From a virus, in IMG/VR virus record IMGVR_UViG_3300035670_013168, positions 1-64,000 of that record: DNA of 64,000 nucleotides; one strand, 5' to 3'. The position numbers were made by a program, and so were the translations under genes. The notes beneath the pieces were generated by a model. That model did no database searches and was not told where the DNA came from. It saw only the letters and a program-made list of their open reading frames with translations. Numbering within the stretch: the stretch's first letter is position 1; each line of letters opens with the position of its first letter. Below are positions 7,605 through 17,858 of the stretch, in pieces.

Positions 7605-10102
7605 CAGTAGTCAATCTTGAGACGAATGAGAAACTTATCGTCGTCCCTCTTGACGAGGGGCTGGGCAAACGTTGCCTTGCCTATAATATTGAGGTTGTCG
7701 TCATGCAAGTTAACGTGAGAAATGTAGACAAACTTTCCTGCGTTCTCGTTCTCATTGTCCGATGGCTTCAGAGGAATCCAGTTGGGATTTGATGATGAGT
7801 TGACAGATCCTGCAGGAGCTAGAACATTTATCTCCTTGACAAAGACAGGCCTCTCACCCTGCATCGTTAGCTCAAACTGATCCTTTCCGTAGAGCATTGC
7901 TGTGGGATCAGTGACAACTGCAATGCCCTCATCATAAATGATGCTTCCAACTGTGGACCACGTGGCGTGCTGAGAAAGTGAGTCTGCCCTGTATAGATTC
8001 CCATTGCCGTTGTCCAGGATTCTCATTGACACTCTTCCGTTTGAGCCTGTTAGAGAAGTGTCAAACAAGTTGAAAGATTCAGGCATTATCCTTCTACCAT
8101 AGAAGAGGTTTGAGACATCGAAGAATGTCACCTCATTGGAAGAGGGGTCACGTGTCCTATCAAGGACTGTGAGAAGTGGCCCTTTCTCTAGGCCTGGATC
8201 TTCAGGCGGTGCACCTTGCAGCTCATAGGCAATTGATTCAGGACTAGGCAAAGCAACTGCATCAAACGGAAATATCTTTGAGAGATAGGATGATGTGAGC
8301 ACAAGATCGTTCAAAGAGACGAGATCGTATCTAAGGGCGCCATCATCTGACTGAAACTTATCTGTGAGCGTTCCTGACTTTGGAGGGCTTAGATCTGGAT
8401 CAGACCCCGTTCTAAGAAGATTGAAATTAGGACTAAACTTTCCATTATCATTTGGAAGTATCGTTAGATTTCCCTTCACCAACGATGGCTGCTGATAGAG
8501 AAAATTATTTGCCGTGTCTGCTGTGGTCGTGGTTGTTATCTCAGACCCGGTTAGACTATAGAGCCTAGGATACTGTTTCTGAACAAACTCTCTGACAAAG
8601 TTTGGTAAGTTTATCTGCCTTCCTGCGACGCCAAATGAGAGCGCGACATTGAATGGATCGTCCGTGTTTGTCCTTACAGACTTGAACGGCGTCTGGAGCA
8701 CGTCTCTTACCGGTGACTCACGCACAAAAAAGACAGGAAGATAGAATATGAGACTCTCATCTATCGACGTTGGCCCTGCTGCCATGTCTTCTTTAATCTC
8801 ACCTATCGTTTTACACCTATTGTATATCCTCACATCGTGTATCTCAGCATTAAGAGGATGTGACAGGTTAAAGATCGAGCTATCTATGTCTGAGTAGTCT
8901 GGAGAGCTTCCTGGCGGCTGATATGCTGTTGTGTCATCAACGAATGTTGTCGGATAGTAGTTTGCAATTCCGTCGTGATAGCTTCTCCAGGCATTAAAGA
9001 ATCTTGCGATAAGAGGTGTTCCTGCCAGTGAGCTGTTATTAGGGCCGTCATAGTAGTTTCCCACGAACAGTGCGTCAGGATCACCCTGGGGATTTGTAAA
9101 GTTCTGTGGCACTAGACTTGAAGACTGAACTACAAACATTTTATCCAACATGCCATTGATCACAAATGATCCTGTGTGCTTGTTGGCATTCTCAACTAGT
9201 CCTGTGCTAGTTGCCTCCCATCGAACTGCTACGTGTGTCCACTCATTCCAAGGAATGTCTGAGGATGTGAAGACAAGATCGGGCATATAACCCGCTCCCA
9301 GAGAAGTTGTGAATCCTGTTCCTCCTGCGGCAATTGTTGACGGTGGTATGTCAGCGCTGTGGCTCAGCTGAAGCATCACCTTATACGTGTCAACAATTCC
9401 ATTGATGTCTCTGTGTGTCCCCGTTATAAGCGACAAACAGTAAGACGATGACAAGTGCAGGATAGAGCCGGCTCTAAACTCAGAGTCGGTGCTTGTAGTC
9501 TTATACCTAGGGTTTATGTAAAACTCAAATGTGAATGAGCCTGTGGGTGAGTAAGGAAAAGGATCCACTGTTGTTGACAGCGCTGATCCGGATCCTGCGG
9601 GATATATCAGCGCACTGTCAGATGGCACAGATGAAGCTGTGAAGAAATTAATGCTGTGATAGTTTGTAAAGCACCAGTTCAGGTTGCTGTACAAGGGCCT
9701 GTAGAACGGAAACAGGACATTCTTTGTCACAGACTTTCTGAGAGTGTCTTTTGTGAACTTTGCGGAGGGAGAAAACTTTGTTACTTCAAGTCGCTTATTG
9801 TAAGCGGCAGAAGGAGGCGCAGTGTTGACAGCACTCATATACTGCAATAGGCCGCCCTCAATATTGACGCTTGAAGTCGATAGGCCTATTGCAGATCTTC
9901 TAATTTCTTCAAGTTGCTGTGTGTCAAACGCTGTTGCAGCGTAGTCCTCATTGGGAACAGCGTCCTTAATAATTCTATTCTCTCTCGCAAAGAGAAGTAC
10001 AGAACCCGTTATTCCTGATGATGATGAGACATATGTGCGAGAAGGATACGTTTGTAACGTAAAGTTCTCAATATTGTCCTTCGTTATCCTCTGTATGGAC
10101 AT
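7604..10102 (-). CDS. Large virion protein with LamG domain
   Basis: An 832-residue protein. The N-terminus (PSRTYVSSSSGITGSV) is a Ser/Gly beta region. Residues about 185-425 form a concanavalin/LamG-like domain: FTFEFYINPR near 190, EWTHVAVRWE near 287-296, and HDVRIYNRC in the last strands. The last 70 residues (ending LHDDNLNIIGKA and RLKIDY) match the C-terminus of the next gene upstream (10122-11384), marking a shared assembly module. It is part of the long tail/baseplate gene run, so it is most likely a virion surface protein. Exact location in the particle cannot be told. Confidence 0.75.
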   Translation of the reverse strand: MSIQRITKDNIENFTLQTYPSRTYVSSSSGITGSVLLFARENRIIKDAVPNEDYAATAFDTQQLEEIRRSAIGLSTSSVNIEGGLLQYMSAVNTAPPSAAYNKRLEVTKFSPSAKFTKDTLRKSVTKNVLFPFYRPLYSNLNWCFTNYHSINFFTASSVPSDSALIYPAGSGSALSTTVDPFPYSPTGSFTFEFYINPRYKTTSTDSEFRAGSILHLSSSYCLSLITGTHRDINGIVDTYKVMLQLSHSADIPPSTIAAGGTGFTTSLGAGYMPDLVFTSSDIPWNEWTHVAVRWEATSTGLVENANKHTGSFVINGMLDKMFVVQSSSLVPQNFTNPQGDPDALFVGNYYDGPNNSSLAGTPLIARFFNAWRSYHDGIANYYPTTFVDDTTAYQPPGSSPDYSDIDSSIFNLSHPLNAEIHDVRIYNRCKTIGEIKEDMAAGPTSIDESLIFYLPVFFVRESPVRDVLQTPFKSVRTNTDDPFNVALSFGVAGRQINLPNFVREFVQKQYPRLYSLTGSEITTTTTADTANNFLYQQPSLVKGNLTILPNDNGKFSPNFNLLRTGSDPDLSPPKSGTLTDKFQSDDGALRYDLVSLNDLVLTSSYLSKIFPFDAVALPSPESIAYELQGAPPEDPGLEKGPLLTVLDRTRDPSSNEVTFFDVSNLFYGRRIMPESFNLFDTSLTGSNGRVSMRILDNGNGNLYRADSLSQHATWSTVGSIIYDEGIAVVTDPTAMLYGKDQFELTMQGERPVFVKEINVLAPAGSVNSSSNPNWIPLKPSDNENENAGKFVYISHVNLHDDNLNIIGKATFAQPLVKRDDDKFLIRLKIDY

Positions 10103-10121
10103 GTGTGGAGGACATCTCTCA

Positions 10122-11384
10122 TCAGAAGTCTAGTCGAACTCGAAAAGTTACATCTCTCTCGTCATTCTTCTCAACTGGCCTAGAAAGCTTGGCGACTGCG
10201 AGTAGGTTTCCTTGAGCGTCATGCAGGCCTATTGTCGTCGGGAAGGTGAAACTCCGCTGAGTTGCGCTCTGACCGTCTTCTATCACTCTAATTCTGCCTT
10301 CTGATGTCACATAGGTGGGATTAGTTGAGTAGTTGTATGAGTCAGCGGGAGCTCTGCAGAAATAGAGTGCAGAGTTGATGATCGTGTTGTTCTGGAACGT
10401 CATCGCTGTGAGCGATCCTGACTGGAACCTCGTTGAAGCGAGGTGATCAACTATATTGTCAATTGAGGCAGACACAAGCAGATCAGGTATATACTTTGCG
10501 TCCCTATTGCCAGATCCAACGCCACCTATCACCATCGTTCCTGTCATAAGCACGCCATCAGGTGAGCCGCCATTCATCGCGTTGATGACTCCTGACACGT
10601 GCTGACTGCCTGACATTATCTTTTTTAGGTCAAACACAGCTGTGCCATGGTCGTAGAAGAGCAGCCCTACTTTATTTGCTGTGTTCGTGGCCTCGACGAT
10701 ATTGGACACCTCGCCGCCAAATATTCTTCTTGTGTTTGTGGCTGCACCAATGTCAGTGAATATTGCAGAGCCGCTAGTGGATGTTACGTCTAGAGTTGTT
10801 CGCTCCGGACTCACGCCGTCCTCATAGGCTGACATGGTTCCGGTTCGATAGAACCTCATGGCAAAAGTCTCCTTCTTTATTGCGTCTCTAGAGAATAGAC
10901 GCTTGAAGGAGATGAACATTGCCTCATCGATTCTATTGACCTCATCAGTCGAGTCAATAGGAGAAAAGAAAGAAGACTCAGCATTTCCAAGGAGAGTCTT
11001 TGCATACTGCTTGTAGACGTCAATCTTTTCTCTCATCATTACAGACTCAGAAGGAAACAAAAGCTTTCCCGATGAGTCTTCAGTTATAAGAGCTTCGGAC
11101 ACAGTGTTTACAACAGTGGCATCTTCTGAATAAAACAGGCCTACGGTCATATCAAACACAGGATTCGAAGTCTGCAGAGTAAAATCCTGATCGTATACGG
11201 TCTGAAAGAGTGAGGATGTTATTCCTGGTCCTATGCCACCGGTGACGAAGACCTGATATGCTCTTCTAGAGAGCGATCCAGAGACATCCTCTTGAATGAC
11301 GTCAACAAGCTGATTTAGTACTGATCTCGAATTCTTCTGATCATCGTCATCGAGAGTTGTTAGACTTCCAACCGGTATGGGCAT
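10122..11384 (-). CDS. Virion structural protein with shared C-terminal module
   Basis: A 420-residue protein preceded by a good ribosome binding site (AAGGAG, about 10 bases from the ATG at 11384). The N-terminal half is helical and acidic, with a segment ending DEVNRIDEAMFISFKRLFSRDAI. The middle is beta-rich with FGGEVSN and LLFYDHGTAVFDLKKI. The C-terminal 70 residues (YSTNPTY, then GLHDAQGNLLAVAKLSRP, ending FRVRLDF) are related to those of the downstream 832-residue protein. No enzymatic motif is seen. A tail or baseplate component is the best guess from context. Confidence 0.7.
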   Translation of the reverse strand: MPIPVGSLTTLDDDDQKNSRSVLNQLVDVIQEDVSGSLSRRAYQVFVTGGIGPGITSSLFQTVYDQDFTLQTSNPVFDMTVGLFYSEDATVVNTVSEALITEDSSGKLLFPSESVMMREKIDVYKQYAKTLLGNAESSFFSPIDSTDEVNRIDEAMFISFKRLFSRDAIKKETFAMRFYRTGTMSAYEDGVSPERTTLDVTSTSGSAIFTDIGAATNTRRIFGGEVSNIVEATNTANKVGLLFYDHGTAVFDLKKIMSGSQHVSGVINAMNGGSPDGVLMTGTMVIGGVGSGNRDAKYIPDLLVSASIDNIVDHLASTRFQSGSLTAMTFQNNTIINSALYFCRAPADSYNYSTNPTYVTSEGRIRVIEDGQSATQRSFTFPTTIGLHDAQGNLLAVAKLSRPVEKNDERDVTFRVRLDF

Positions 11385-11448
11385 TATTTCTTCTCCTTAG
11401 ACCTTTTCGCTATCTTCAGGTACTGAATATCAGACAGAGCTACAAATT

Positions 11449-12141
11449 TCAGGTAGCTGTACTCTGAATAACAACTGGAATTGTGGTTCTCAGACCCGTG
11501 GCTGTTCCAATAACAGATATGACACAGTCTATTCTTGTCTTTTCACTGTTAGTGCCAAATGTGTTGAAGACTGTTGCGTCTATGCCCTGCGTTGCAACTT
11601 TTAGCGTGACTGACGGCAGGGTGCCTGGGCTTGTTGAAGTTCCTGCGACTGTGTATATTGCAGTTTGTGTTCCCTGCTCAATTATAGAAGATGTGCCTCT
11701 GCCTGAGTCTAGCAGCTTAAGAAATCGATTTGGCAGTTCGACAAAAAACTCTGTATCTATAGGGAATGCAGAGAGATTAGTGATGCCTGTTATGGTCTGA
11801 GTGAGAGTTATTTCCTGATTCGATCCTGGAGTGAATGCCGTAGGAGCACGCTCCACAGACATGGTAGGCACATAGATAAAGGTCGCATCTGCAATTGTCA
11901 GAAGACGATGCTTCATTGCAAGAGTCGCAACAGTTTGAGCCTCAAATATAGGAGTGTTCTTTATGATCTTCTCCTTGCCCACAGTCCTACCAAACTTCTC
12001 AATGAGAGTGTAGTCCACCTCATCATCAGCAAGACTAAAAGATGCCACATTAAACGTTCCATTTGCCATGGCTTGGCGTCCTAGGTCTGTAAGGACAGCA
12101 TCAACTATAATGTTGTTTGTAGAGTGATCTAAGAATCCCAT
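11449..12141 (-). CDS. Virion protein of the LTD-GR N-terminal family
   Basis: A 230-residue protein. Its N-terminus (MGFLDHSTNNIIVDAVLTDLGR, residues 1-22, then FNVASFSLADDEVDY) has the same pattern as the protein at 21047-22027 (LDPKTRVMDFILTDEGRRQ then IAYASFSDLGD), so the two share a paralogous domain. The rest is beta-rich and Thr/Ser-rich. The start is supported by CAGGAGTAAGAA before the ATG and by a promoter-like sequence at 12163-12190. The family is common among virion genes of large myoviruses; no biochemical role is known to me. Confidence 0.7.
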   Translation of the reverse strand: MGFLDHSTNNIIVDAVLTDLGRQAMANGTFNVASFSLADDEVDYTLIEKFGRTVGKEKIIKNTPIFEAQTVATLAMKHRLLTIADATFIYVPTMSVERAPTAFTPGSNQEITLTQTITGITNLSAFPIDTEFFVELPNRFLKLLDSGRGTSSIIEQGTQTAIYTVAGTSTSPGTLPSVTLKVATQGIDATVFNTFGTNSEKTRIDCVISVIGTATGLRTTIPVVIQSTAT

Positions 12142-12162
12142 TTCTTACTCCTGCACGGTCTA

Positions 12163-12190
12163 AGTATAAAACTGCGTGAGTTCTGGTAAA
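12163..12190 (-). promoter_or_regulatory. Possible promoter for the gene at 12141
   Basis: Read on the minus strand: TTTACC, 16 bases, TATACT, ending about 21 bases before the ATG at 12141, with CAGGAG between. It has 4 of 6 and 5 of 6 matches to the bacterial -35 and -10 boxes. It sits in one of the few gaps of the structural block. No transcript evidence. Confidence 0.3.
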
Positions 12191-12197
12191 CAATTTG

Positions 12198-14138
12198 CTA
12201 AAAGAGACTTGAAAGCCCCGCGTCTGTCTGAATTGCTATTGAGAGATTTTTTGATATCTGCCTATCCAGATTGATAATCTGGATCTTGTAGACACCTTTT
12301 TCACTTGATAGAACAATTGGAGACTCATCAGTGACTGCTGTATCACTGGTGACCTTGTAGGCGTCAGGATTGAAGTATATTCTCAGTCTGCCGTGCCCAC
12401 TGTCCTTTATGACGTCCTCAATGAGCCTATCTGAGCCTATCTCATCGAGCTCCGTGGGGTCGATGTAGTAGTTTGGATACGCTCTAGGAGCGCCTGACTG
12501 TGAGATTTTTCTTGTCTCAATTTTGTTTGTGTACCTATTGAATTTGACTTCCACTTGAGTCCCGTAGTTAGACAGAAATCCATGAGCGTCAACAGAGGCA
12601 ACACAGTATATGTAAGATGACTCTCGATTGAACTCATCATCCATGTGAAAATACTGGGGCAGCGTTGATCTAGATACAAGGCTCGGATCGATGCTCTCGC
12701 TCTGAACAAATTGTGTGTAATTGGGATCAGTAAAGTCGTACTCTGCGATAATCTCAAAGGGATCTTTTATAGAAAGACGCCTAAAAATCTGGTATTTCTT
12801 AATGTCTCTGGCGGGATTTATAGGCGGTGCCCAGTCCAATCTGACACCTCTCCCCCGATCGTACATAAATTTTGCAAAGAGAATGCTGGGCGGAGCGGGT
12901 GGCGTCTGCTCCTTTGCGACGCACATAGACGCCGCAGGTGTTCCGGACGCAATTGCACACGTCAAGAACACATACTTAATTTCTGTTTCATCTGGAAATT
13001 CTGCTTCTTGAGGGAATGTTGCAATGTAAAGCTGCCTTGCCTTGTAGAAATAAGTGTGTCCGTACTTTACGCGCGTGTCTATGAACTGCGTTGTCGTGGT
13101 ATTTAGGGATACAATTTGTGGAAAAGTTTCTAGGGAACCGTCCGGAGTCTTTGCGTACTTCTCAAGAATGTAGCCTATGTGTGTGAATCTCGGAAAATTA
13201 GGCTCTGTAGTTCCATCTGCATATGCTGTCTCACTAGAAAGATCTAATCTTCTAATGGGCTCAGGATCAGTTGAGATCAGAACATTCATCACAGGCTTAA
13301 AGCTTTCTATCTCTCTAACAAGAGACGTCTCAGGAAGCTCAATAGGTGAGACAAGAAGTGGGTTTATATCAGCATCCTCAGCATGAGTTCCAAGTAGATC
13401 CCGCCTAAAATTTGATGAGAAAGGGTTAGATCTCTGCATCAGGGTTGTTATCTGCTTGTATGCACCCACATTTGTCTTTATTGGATAGGAAGCGTCTGCC
13501 TTTTGATCGACACGATTGTCATTCTTTGTTTTCACTTGATTGACAAACTCAATGCCTTTTATCTCATTGTCCGAGAGCGCATCAAGTATTGCAGCGCCAT
13601 CGATCTCATCGGACATCATGCGATTCAGCTGCAGTGCTATCTGCTCATCTGATATTTCATCATAAATGCTTCCACTCTGCAGAAGAGCGTTTGAAATGCG
13701 GTATATCGATCTCTGCATCCTTCCTCTAAAACCTGAGTCGGTGTACACTGAGGATGCGTAATAGCTATTTTCTATCCTTCCCTCGATATTGTAGTTGCCG
13801 TCTATAATTCTCTCTCTTATGCTATTGGGAATTTCTCCAATATTGTCTGGCGTCACTCCTACTGTATTAGGCGTAATGTTTATGACAATATATCTAGGAA
13901 CTCTTGCTCGAAGGGCCCCTCGTTCTCTGGCCTCAATAACATCAATTGTAGACTTATCAAGAACACCTGATGCCGGGTCATACTCGGGTATCCTTGTGGG
14001 ATGATACTCGACGTCCTCATTCTTGACATAAAAGTTGTAGATGAACTTCGTCTCAATGCCAACTGGGTCTGGCACATTACAGACCGTCATTGGAATAGAA
14101 ATTAGAGAAGTTATCTCTTCTAGTGTTGACTCAGGCAT
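12198..14138 (-). CDS. Large virion protein with FN3-like region
   Basis: A 646-residue protein without catalytic motifs. The N-terminal 250 residues are mixed alpha/beta, with RIPEYDPASG and a helical segment with QIALQLNRMMSDEIDG. From about residue 400 it has fibronectin III-like strands: PPAPPSILFAKF, then VRLDWAPPINPARDIKKYQIFRR, then SSYIYCVASVDAHG, which are the B, C and F/G strand signatures. The related-looking 1063-residue protein at 17859 also has FN3-like strands. The start at 14138 has GGAGC upstream. Tail or baseplate role is inferred from position. Confidence 0.7.
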   Translation of the reverse strand: MPESTLEEITSLISIPMTVCNVPDPVGIETKFIYNFYVKNEDVEYHPTRIPEYDPASGVLDKSTIDVIEARERGALRARVPRYIVINITPNTVGVTPDNIGEIPNSIRERIIDGNYNIEGRIENSYYASSVYTDSGFRGRMQRSIYRISNALLQSGSIYDEISDEQIALQLNRMMSDEIDGAAILDALSDNEIKGIEFVNQVKTKNDNRVDQKADASYPIKTNVGAYKQITTLMQRSNPFSSNFRRDLLGTHAEDADINPLLVSPIELPETSLVREIESFKPVMNVLISTDPEPIRRLDLSSETAYADGTTEPNFPRFTHIGYILEKYAKTPDGSLETFPQIVSLNTTTTQFIDTRVKYGHTYFYKARQLYIATFPQEAEFPDETEIKYVFLTCAIASGTPAASMCVAKEQTPPAPPSILFAKFMYDRGRGVRLDWAPPINPARDIKKYQIFRRLSIKDPFEIIAEYDFTDPNYTQFVQSESIDPSLVSRSTLPQYFHMDDEFNRESSYIYCVASVDAHGFLSNYGTQVEVKFNRYTNKIETRKISQSGAPRAYPNYYIDPTELDEIGSDRLIEDVIKDSGHGRLRIYFNPDAYKVTSDTAVTDESPIVLSSEKGVYKIQIINLDRQISKNLSIAIQTDAGLSSLF

Positions 14139-14152
14139 CTACGGGCTCCAGA

Positions 14153-17100
14153 TCACGCGCCATAGGACACTCTAAACGCGAGAGTATAAATATCAAACTT
14201 CCTTCTCAATCTCTTTCTAGCAGTAGTGTCACCTGCAATTCTATTTCTAACTAGTGACTCGTCATAGAAAAAGTGATAAATCCTCTCATAATCGCGATTG
14301 GCAATAATTCTGTCGGTTGATGTCAGAGGCATCATTGACGCCATGAGCCCTGCAAATTTTGCATCATCACTAGTAAATCTTGGAGGAGATCCTACAGATC
14401 TAGGTGCCAGCAGAAGTCGAAGGTTCGCTCCAGTCCGCATTCTTCTTGTTGTGGCGTCAAACATATCAATAAAGCCTGTGGGGCAGAGAGAAAGTCGAGA
14501 TAGGCTTTGATTAGAAGACACCTGCGCTGCCAAGTCAAGTCCCTGCGCGCTCATCGAGGGCTCGCCGTATGGGCTAAGTCCGTCTAGGTATCTCACACCT
14601 GCCGTCTCATAAACATAGAGGTCTAGAAGGTAGCTCACTAGTGCGTTTCTGTAGAGAACTAATTTCGATGTCTCAATTGTGTCAACTGTGGGCCTCTCAA
14701 TAATCTCGCCTGACCTTATCTTATAGAATGTCGTTGACGAGAGAATCCTATCTATCACACCTGTAGATGCAGTAACTGGAGCATCAGGATCATAGGCAAT
14801 GGACCCGGGTAGAACAAATATTTCAGGATCAAATTCCATTATGTCTGAATCATTTAGTGCATCGACAAATATTCCGCTGCCTCTGTTCACATGAACATCG
14901 TCGTACCTGTCCACCTCGATGCGAACGATATTTCCTCTTTTTTGTCCCTCTGTGCCTCTTCTTGCAGTGTTAAAACCATCGACTCCTGAACTTCTAATTG
15001 CAGGTCTATAGAGTGACTCAATTATTCCTCGCCTTAGCCCTAGAGATATCACTTGTAGGTCTTCTATTCCTGTGCTGCCATAGACCTCTCTGATAAAGTC
15101 TCTCAGAGCAAGTCTCTCAGACCTGCTAGGAACGATGTCTTTTCTCAAGAAGACAGGACTAGTTGAAAGATAGAGTTGCTCAGCAGCAGCATTTAGATTT
15201 GCTTGCTGTTCTGATAGCCCCTCTAGAACATCGGCGTACTTTTCCTTTTCAGTGACAAACATGTCGTATAGGGTCGCATCTGGCCCTTTTAGCTTGTCTC
15301 TCTTTATTGTACTAGAGTTGCTAAGAATGCTGAAGATTTGTGTCATTGCAGCCGAAGACGCAGTGACTCCTGCCGCTATTGATTCAAGTATCTTCATCGA
15401 TGACTTTATGTAGTATCTGTGTTTTGTGAGCCTTGAAATAGAGTCACACATTGCGCCCAATGTTGTTATCAGGGTTTGATCGCCCACGACCCTATAATTT
15501 ACAGACGTATTCGAATCTACACCTGTTAGCCGTTGAATTGCGTCTGATGTTACTTCCGATCCATTGATGAGCGAATTAGAGATCGCTGTAACAACTGCGA
15601 GACCTCCACGAACTCTTTCTGTAGGCACATAAGTGTTGAATATATTGAGCCGCCGGTCTGCTTCTTGCTTAGTAACGCCTATGGGCAATATGAGGTACGC
15701 CAGCTTTGCGTATATGTCGCAGACAACGTCGATAAATCTATCGTCGTCACAGTTAGAAAGCATTGTTCTCTTTCCAATGTTCCTGTAGTCGGACTTTGCA
15801 GAGTTTCTCTGCGCGAGATTTAGGGCCTCCTTTTGCACTTCTCTTATGAATCTCGCAACTAGATTTATGAGATTAGACTTTGAAGAAACGTCTTCATCGT
15901 ACAGAGGGTACAGATTATTCGAACGCCTTACTCCAGAGAAAGTCCTGTAATATTTTTTCACGTAGTAAGGCTCAGGCTTGCGAAGACCTGCAGGTGAAGT
16001 GCTAAAAACATCGCTGTCTGTTGTGGGCTGATATTGAAACAAAAACTCATCAAAATTTAGATCCGGATCATTTTGACTGTCGCCCTTCTCCCAAACGAGC
16101 TTTTCATTGGAAAGCTTTTGCTCAGATCCCTCTGCTCTTCTGTCAAACTCCCTAAGCATTTGCACAACGGAAATTTTTAAGGCATCGGCAATTGTCACAT
16201 TGTGTCCTGAAAATCCAGGAACATCTGTGGACCTTTTTGTGATTAGGCTGTTTGGCCGGCGACCCGCATCAACAAACATTCCGGCAACAAAACAAGACTT
16301 TGCTGACACATCACTTTCAGGCTTATCAAGCTCCCTTAAGACATCTGCAAAGTCTTGCAGGATCCTCGCAGTAAGCAAATGAGGTGCTAGCGGTGTGTCC
16401 TCTGATAGTGCTAGAAGCTCGGTCATGTAACTTGACATGTCACCGAAAAAGCTTCCTATGTCGTTAGAAAATCTCTTCAAAGCACCTCTCTGTGTTGCTG
16501 CACTTTCATCGCTAGACTGAATTGCGAGGTCTATGAAGTACTTTTTACCAGAGACATAAGGCTTTGATCCATCCACAACAGTGTTGGTCTCAAAGGGCAT
16601 CACAACAAGCTTTTCTTCTGGCACCTCCTCGCCTAGTGCAAGAAAATCGAGGAGTGATCCGGCGCGATCGGGTCCTGTTGTCAAAAATGTTTCAACTCTC
16701 TCAGCCCGCTCATTTGGATTAAATCCAAGAACTCTTATGAAAGGGTTTAGGATAAATGGGTTTTCTGTGTCTCGCTCTATGAATCTATTTCCTAATGCAG
16801 ACCCTAGAAGGCGGCCTAACCCAGCTGAAATGATCATTTCATTGGAAAGGCACGTGATCATGTGAACAGCAATATCCCAGGCCTCATCAACAGATGTGTC
16901 TTTCCCTGCGCTAATGGCACCTCTCAGCCTTCTTTTTCCGAGATCATTCATTGACATCATGAACGCCTGAGGAATTGACTTTTCGTTTTGTAGAAACAGA
17001 TCAGTTGTGGTAGGAATTTTTCCTATGTCATCTAACGATAACGCATATCCTGCCTTATAAGTTACAGTCTCTGGAATCCGAATTATTCGAGAGGATCTTG

Positions 17101-17854
17101 CCCGGGCGAGATACTTGCGATCAATATTCTTGAGAAGCGTAGGATGAACGCTTATCGCAGAAAAGAACATGTCCTGTGCGATCACAATTATTCTGCCTGT
17201 GTTAGTTAGATAGCCATCAACTCCATACCTTGTGTCGCTTGTAGGAAATGTGAGCGCAATGTAGTCATCAATGCTGAGTGGAAGCTGTTTGTTCGATGCC
17301 TCACTGAGCACAGTTATCTTTCCCAATGAATCTACAGCACGTTGCATTATCTGAGGCGAGAGTCTCGTGATATCTAGACCTGTTGCAGCAATATCTGAGG
17401 TCTTCTGGATATAAGACACTGCCTGAATCTTGTCGCGCGCGCTCTTAAGGTCCTGCTTAGTCCTCTCCTTTGCCGCAGTTCCAGTTCCGCGAGGATCGCT
17501 GTTTAGAATCTCAGCGACACCCTTCACTAGGGCTTCATTAACAATCTGTTTCTCAAATTGACCGGTCTCTAGTAGTTTATCCATGTATGTGGAGCTAACT
17601 GTGGGCAGTCTAAGTGCTGATAGTACTACGGGCTGGGGCCCTAGGCTTGACTCAAGTATTCTACTGCTCATACTTGAGTCAGAAGAATCTAGAACTATAC
17701 CCACTGTGGTGCTGGTGCTGTCTGATCTCGTGAGAACCGGAGTGCCGGTTGGAGTCAATACGATTCCATCCACACTTATAGAGTCAGGCCTGTCGCTATC
17801 CGTGCTAGAGAGGGGGCTAGTTGATGCAGAAGTATCTCTTATGTGACTAGTCAT
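14153..17854 (-). CDS. Very large virion protein, unidentified
   Basis: A 1233-residue protein. The first 90 residues are a low-complexity Ser/Thr/Asp-rich leader, probably disordered. The remainder is largely helical and basic/acidic (for example NEALVKGVAEILNSDPRG, and IFSILSNSSTIKRDKLKG). A predicted-helical centre with many Leu/Arg and a Tyr/Asp-rich C-terminal part follow. No membrane segment or known enzymatic motif is visible. Its size and position among tail genes would fit a tape-measure-like or baseplate-hub protein, but the pattern is not diagnostic. AGAGG precedes the ATG at 17854; the upstream stop is 4 bases away. Confidence 0.65.
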   Translation of the reverse strand: MTSHIRDTSASTSPLSSTDSDRPDSISVDGIVLTPTGTPVLTRSDSTSTTVGIVLDSSDSSMSSRILESSLGPQPVVLSALRLPTVSSTYMDKLLETGQFEKQIVNEALVKGVAEILNSDPRGTGTAAKERTKQDLKSARDKIQAVSYIQKTSDIAATGLDITRLSPQIMQRAVDSLGKITVLSEASNKQLPLSIDDYIALTFPTSDTRYGVDGYLTNTGRIIVIAQDMFFSAISVHPTLLKNIDRKYLARARSSRIIRIPETVTYKAGYALSLDDIGKIPTTTDLFLQNEKSIPQAFMMSMNDLGKRRLRGAISAGKDTSVDEAWDIAVHMITCLSNEMIISAGLGRLLGSALGNRFIERDTENPFILNPFIRVLGFNPNERAERVETFLTTGPDRAGSLLDFLALGEEVPEEKLVVMPFETNTVVDGSKPYVSGKKYFIDLAIQSSDESAATQRGALKRFSNDIGSFFGDMSSYMTELLALSEDTPLAPHLLTARILQDFADVLRELDKPESDVSAKSCFVAGMFVDAGRRPNSLITKRSTDVPGFSGHNVTIADALKISVVQMLREFDRRAEGSEQKLSNEKLVWEKGDSQNDPDLNFDEFLFQYQPTTDSDVFSTSPAGLRKPEPYYVKKYYRTFSGVRRSNNLYPLYDEDVSSKSNLINLVARFIREVQKEALNLAQRNSAKSDYRNIGKRTMLSNCDDDRFIDVVCDIYAKLAYLILPIGVTKQEADRRLNIFNTYVPTERVRGGLAVVTAISNSLINGSEVTSDAIQRLTGVDSNTSVNYRVVGDQTLITTLGAMCDSISRLTKHRYYIKSSMKILESIAAGVTASSAAMTQIFSILSNSSTIKRDKLKGPDATLYDMFVTEKEKYADVLEGLSEQQANLNAAAEQLYLSTSPVFLRKDIVPSRSERLALRDFIREVYGSTGIEDLQVISLGLRRGIIESLYRPAIRSSGVDGFNTARRGTEGQKRGNIVRIEVDRYDDVHVNRGSGIFVDALNDSDIMEFDPEIFVLPGSIAYDPDAPVTASTGVIDRILSSTTFYKIRSGEIIERPTVDTIETSKLVLYRNALVSYLLDLYVYETAGVRYLDGLSPYGEPSMSAQGLDLAAQVSSNQSLSRLSLCPTGFIDMFDATTRRMRTGANLRLLLAPRSVGSPPRFTSDDAKFAGLMASMMPLTSTDRIIANRDYERIYHFFYDESLVRNRIAGDTTARKRLRRKFDIYTLAFRVSYGA

Positions 17855-17858
17855 TCTT

